Of a DNA stretch of 34,973 nucleotides, positions 34,874 through 34,973 are shown piece after piece. A model generated the notes under the pieces. It searched no databases. It saw only the letters and a list, made by a program, of their open reading frames with translations, and was not told the DNA's origin. Made by a program: the position numbers and the translations under genes. Origin of the DNA: Actinomycetota bacterium (lineage in GTDB: Bacteria > Actinomycetota > Actinomycetes > Actinomycetales > Microbacteriaceae). The stretch lies in assembly GCA_020161315.1 (NCBI GenBank), contig JAIUOH010000033.1:1-34973 (forward strand), read 5' to 3'. Every line of letters begins with the position of its first letter. Positions within the stretch are counted from its first letter, which is position 1.

Positions 34874-34973
34874 CTAGGGCGTGTCTCCTATATGCGTAGC
34901 CAGGTCAGGATCGCTGCGATCACGACCCCTGCACGGTACGTGACCGCGAGTTTGTCGTAGCGTGTCGCGAGTC
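34874..34973 (-). mobile_element. End of an IS5-family-like insertion sequence (runs off the window)
   Basis: The transposase 3' end lies 8-14 nt inside a likely terminal repeat that begins near 34878 (GGGCGTGTCTCC). CTAG just before it is a plausible target duplication. The other end is outside the window, so neither the repeat pair nor the target duplication can be confirmed. Confidence 0.65.
34888..34973 (-). CDS. IS5-family-like transposase, C-terminal fragment (cut by window edge)
   Basis: The frame ends LATRYDKLAVTYRAGVVIAA, then ILTWLRI and a TAG stop. LATRYDKLAxTYRAxVVLAAIxIWLR is the usual end of IS5-type DDE transposases in actinobacteria. Only the last 27 or so residues are present; the rest lies to the right. 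Confidence 0.75.
   Translation of the reverse strand, partial: LATRYDKLAVTYRAGVVIAAILTWLRI

Overview
The window looks like chromosome of a high-GC Gram-positive actinobacterium. The best fit is family Microbacteriaceae, perhaps near Leucobacter. The evidence is the strong G/C bias at third codon positions, the actinobacteria-only families (DUF3093, DUF3159, DUF3710, DUF4191, DUF4193, SepH), an extra ParC/ParE pair, a lysine/alanine-rich primary sigma factor, and the order DUF4191-RDD-glnA-glnE-glnA2. The genus is an inference.

Layout. 1-452: gene-free DNA downstream of acnA with degenerate repeats, a nested hairpin, a perfect terminator and a second copy of the acnA 3' end. 453-5179 (minus): acnA behind its own promoter and palindrome, then DUF3159, DUF3710 and dut, which run as dut-DUF3710-DUF3159. 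5223-7452: DUF3093, DUF4193 and the FtsZ regulator SepH. 7453-13343: an alkaline-phosphatase-superfamily enzyme, parC, and parE tail to tail with parC. 13574-14814: a small Cys/His protein coupled to an ATP-grasp ligase. 14859-18329 (minus): rpoD, then a MurT-like ligase overlapping it, then a GatD-like protein. 18546-22758: a PAC2 protein and the lpd-sucB pair of the 2-oxoacid dehydrogenase complexes. 23338-24533: DUF4191 and an RDD membrane protein. 24713-32461: nitrogen assimilation (glnA behind a GlnR-type box, a secreted protein, glnE, glnA2). 32521-34283: a small protein, map, and an NAD(P)-binding protein. 34369-34747: rnpB. The right edge is the end of an IS5-type insertion sequence.

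Two observations stand out. First, the MurT/GatD-like pair has lost, by alignment to the S. aureus enzymes recalled from memory, all three residues of the amidotransferase Cys-His-Asp triad, while the MurT-like partner keeps its ATP-binding loop and zinc-ribbon cysteines. MurT/GatD normally amidates the alpha-carboxyl of D-Glu in lipid II. Microbacteriaceae have B-type peptidoglycan, in which that same carboxyl carries the cross-bridge amino acid. The pair is therefore a candidate for a ligase that attaches an amino acid rather than ammonia; this is inference. Second, two unrelated genes (acnA and rnpB) each have their 3' end duplicated 116-118 bp downstream. Between the copies lie short structured segments that share sequence blocks in the same order and a GAAA-capped stem. 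This looks like a small family of elements inserted at gene 3' ends.

The genes are mostly housekeeping: TCA cycle and 2-oxoacid dehydrogenases, chromosome decatenation, nucleotide pool hygiene, cell division, nitrogen control, N-terminal processing and tRNA maturation. Several promoters place a -10 box only 6-7 nt before the start codon, which suggests leaderless mRNAs.
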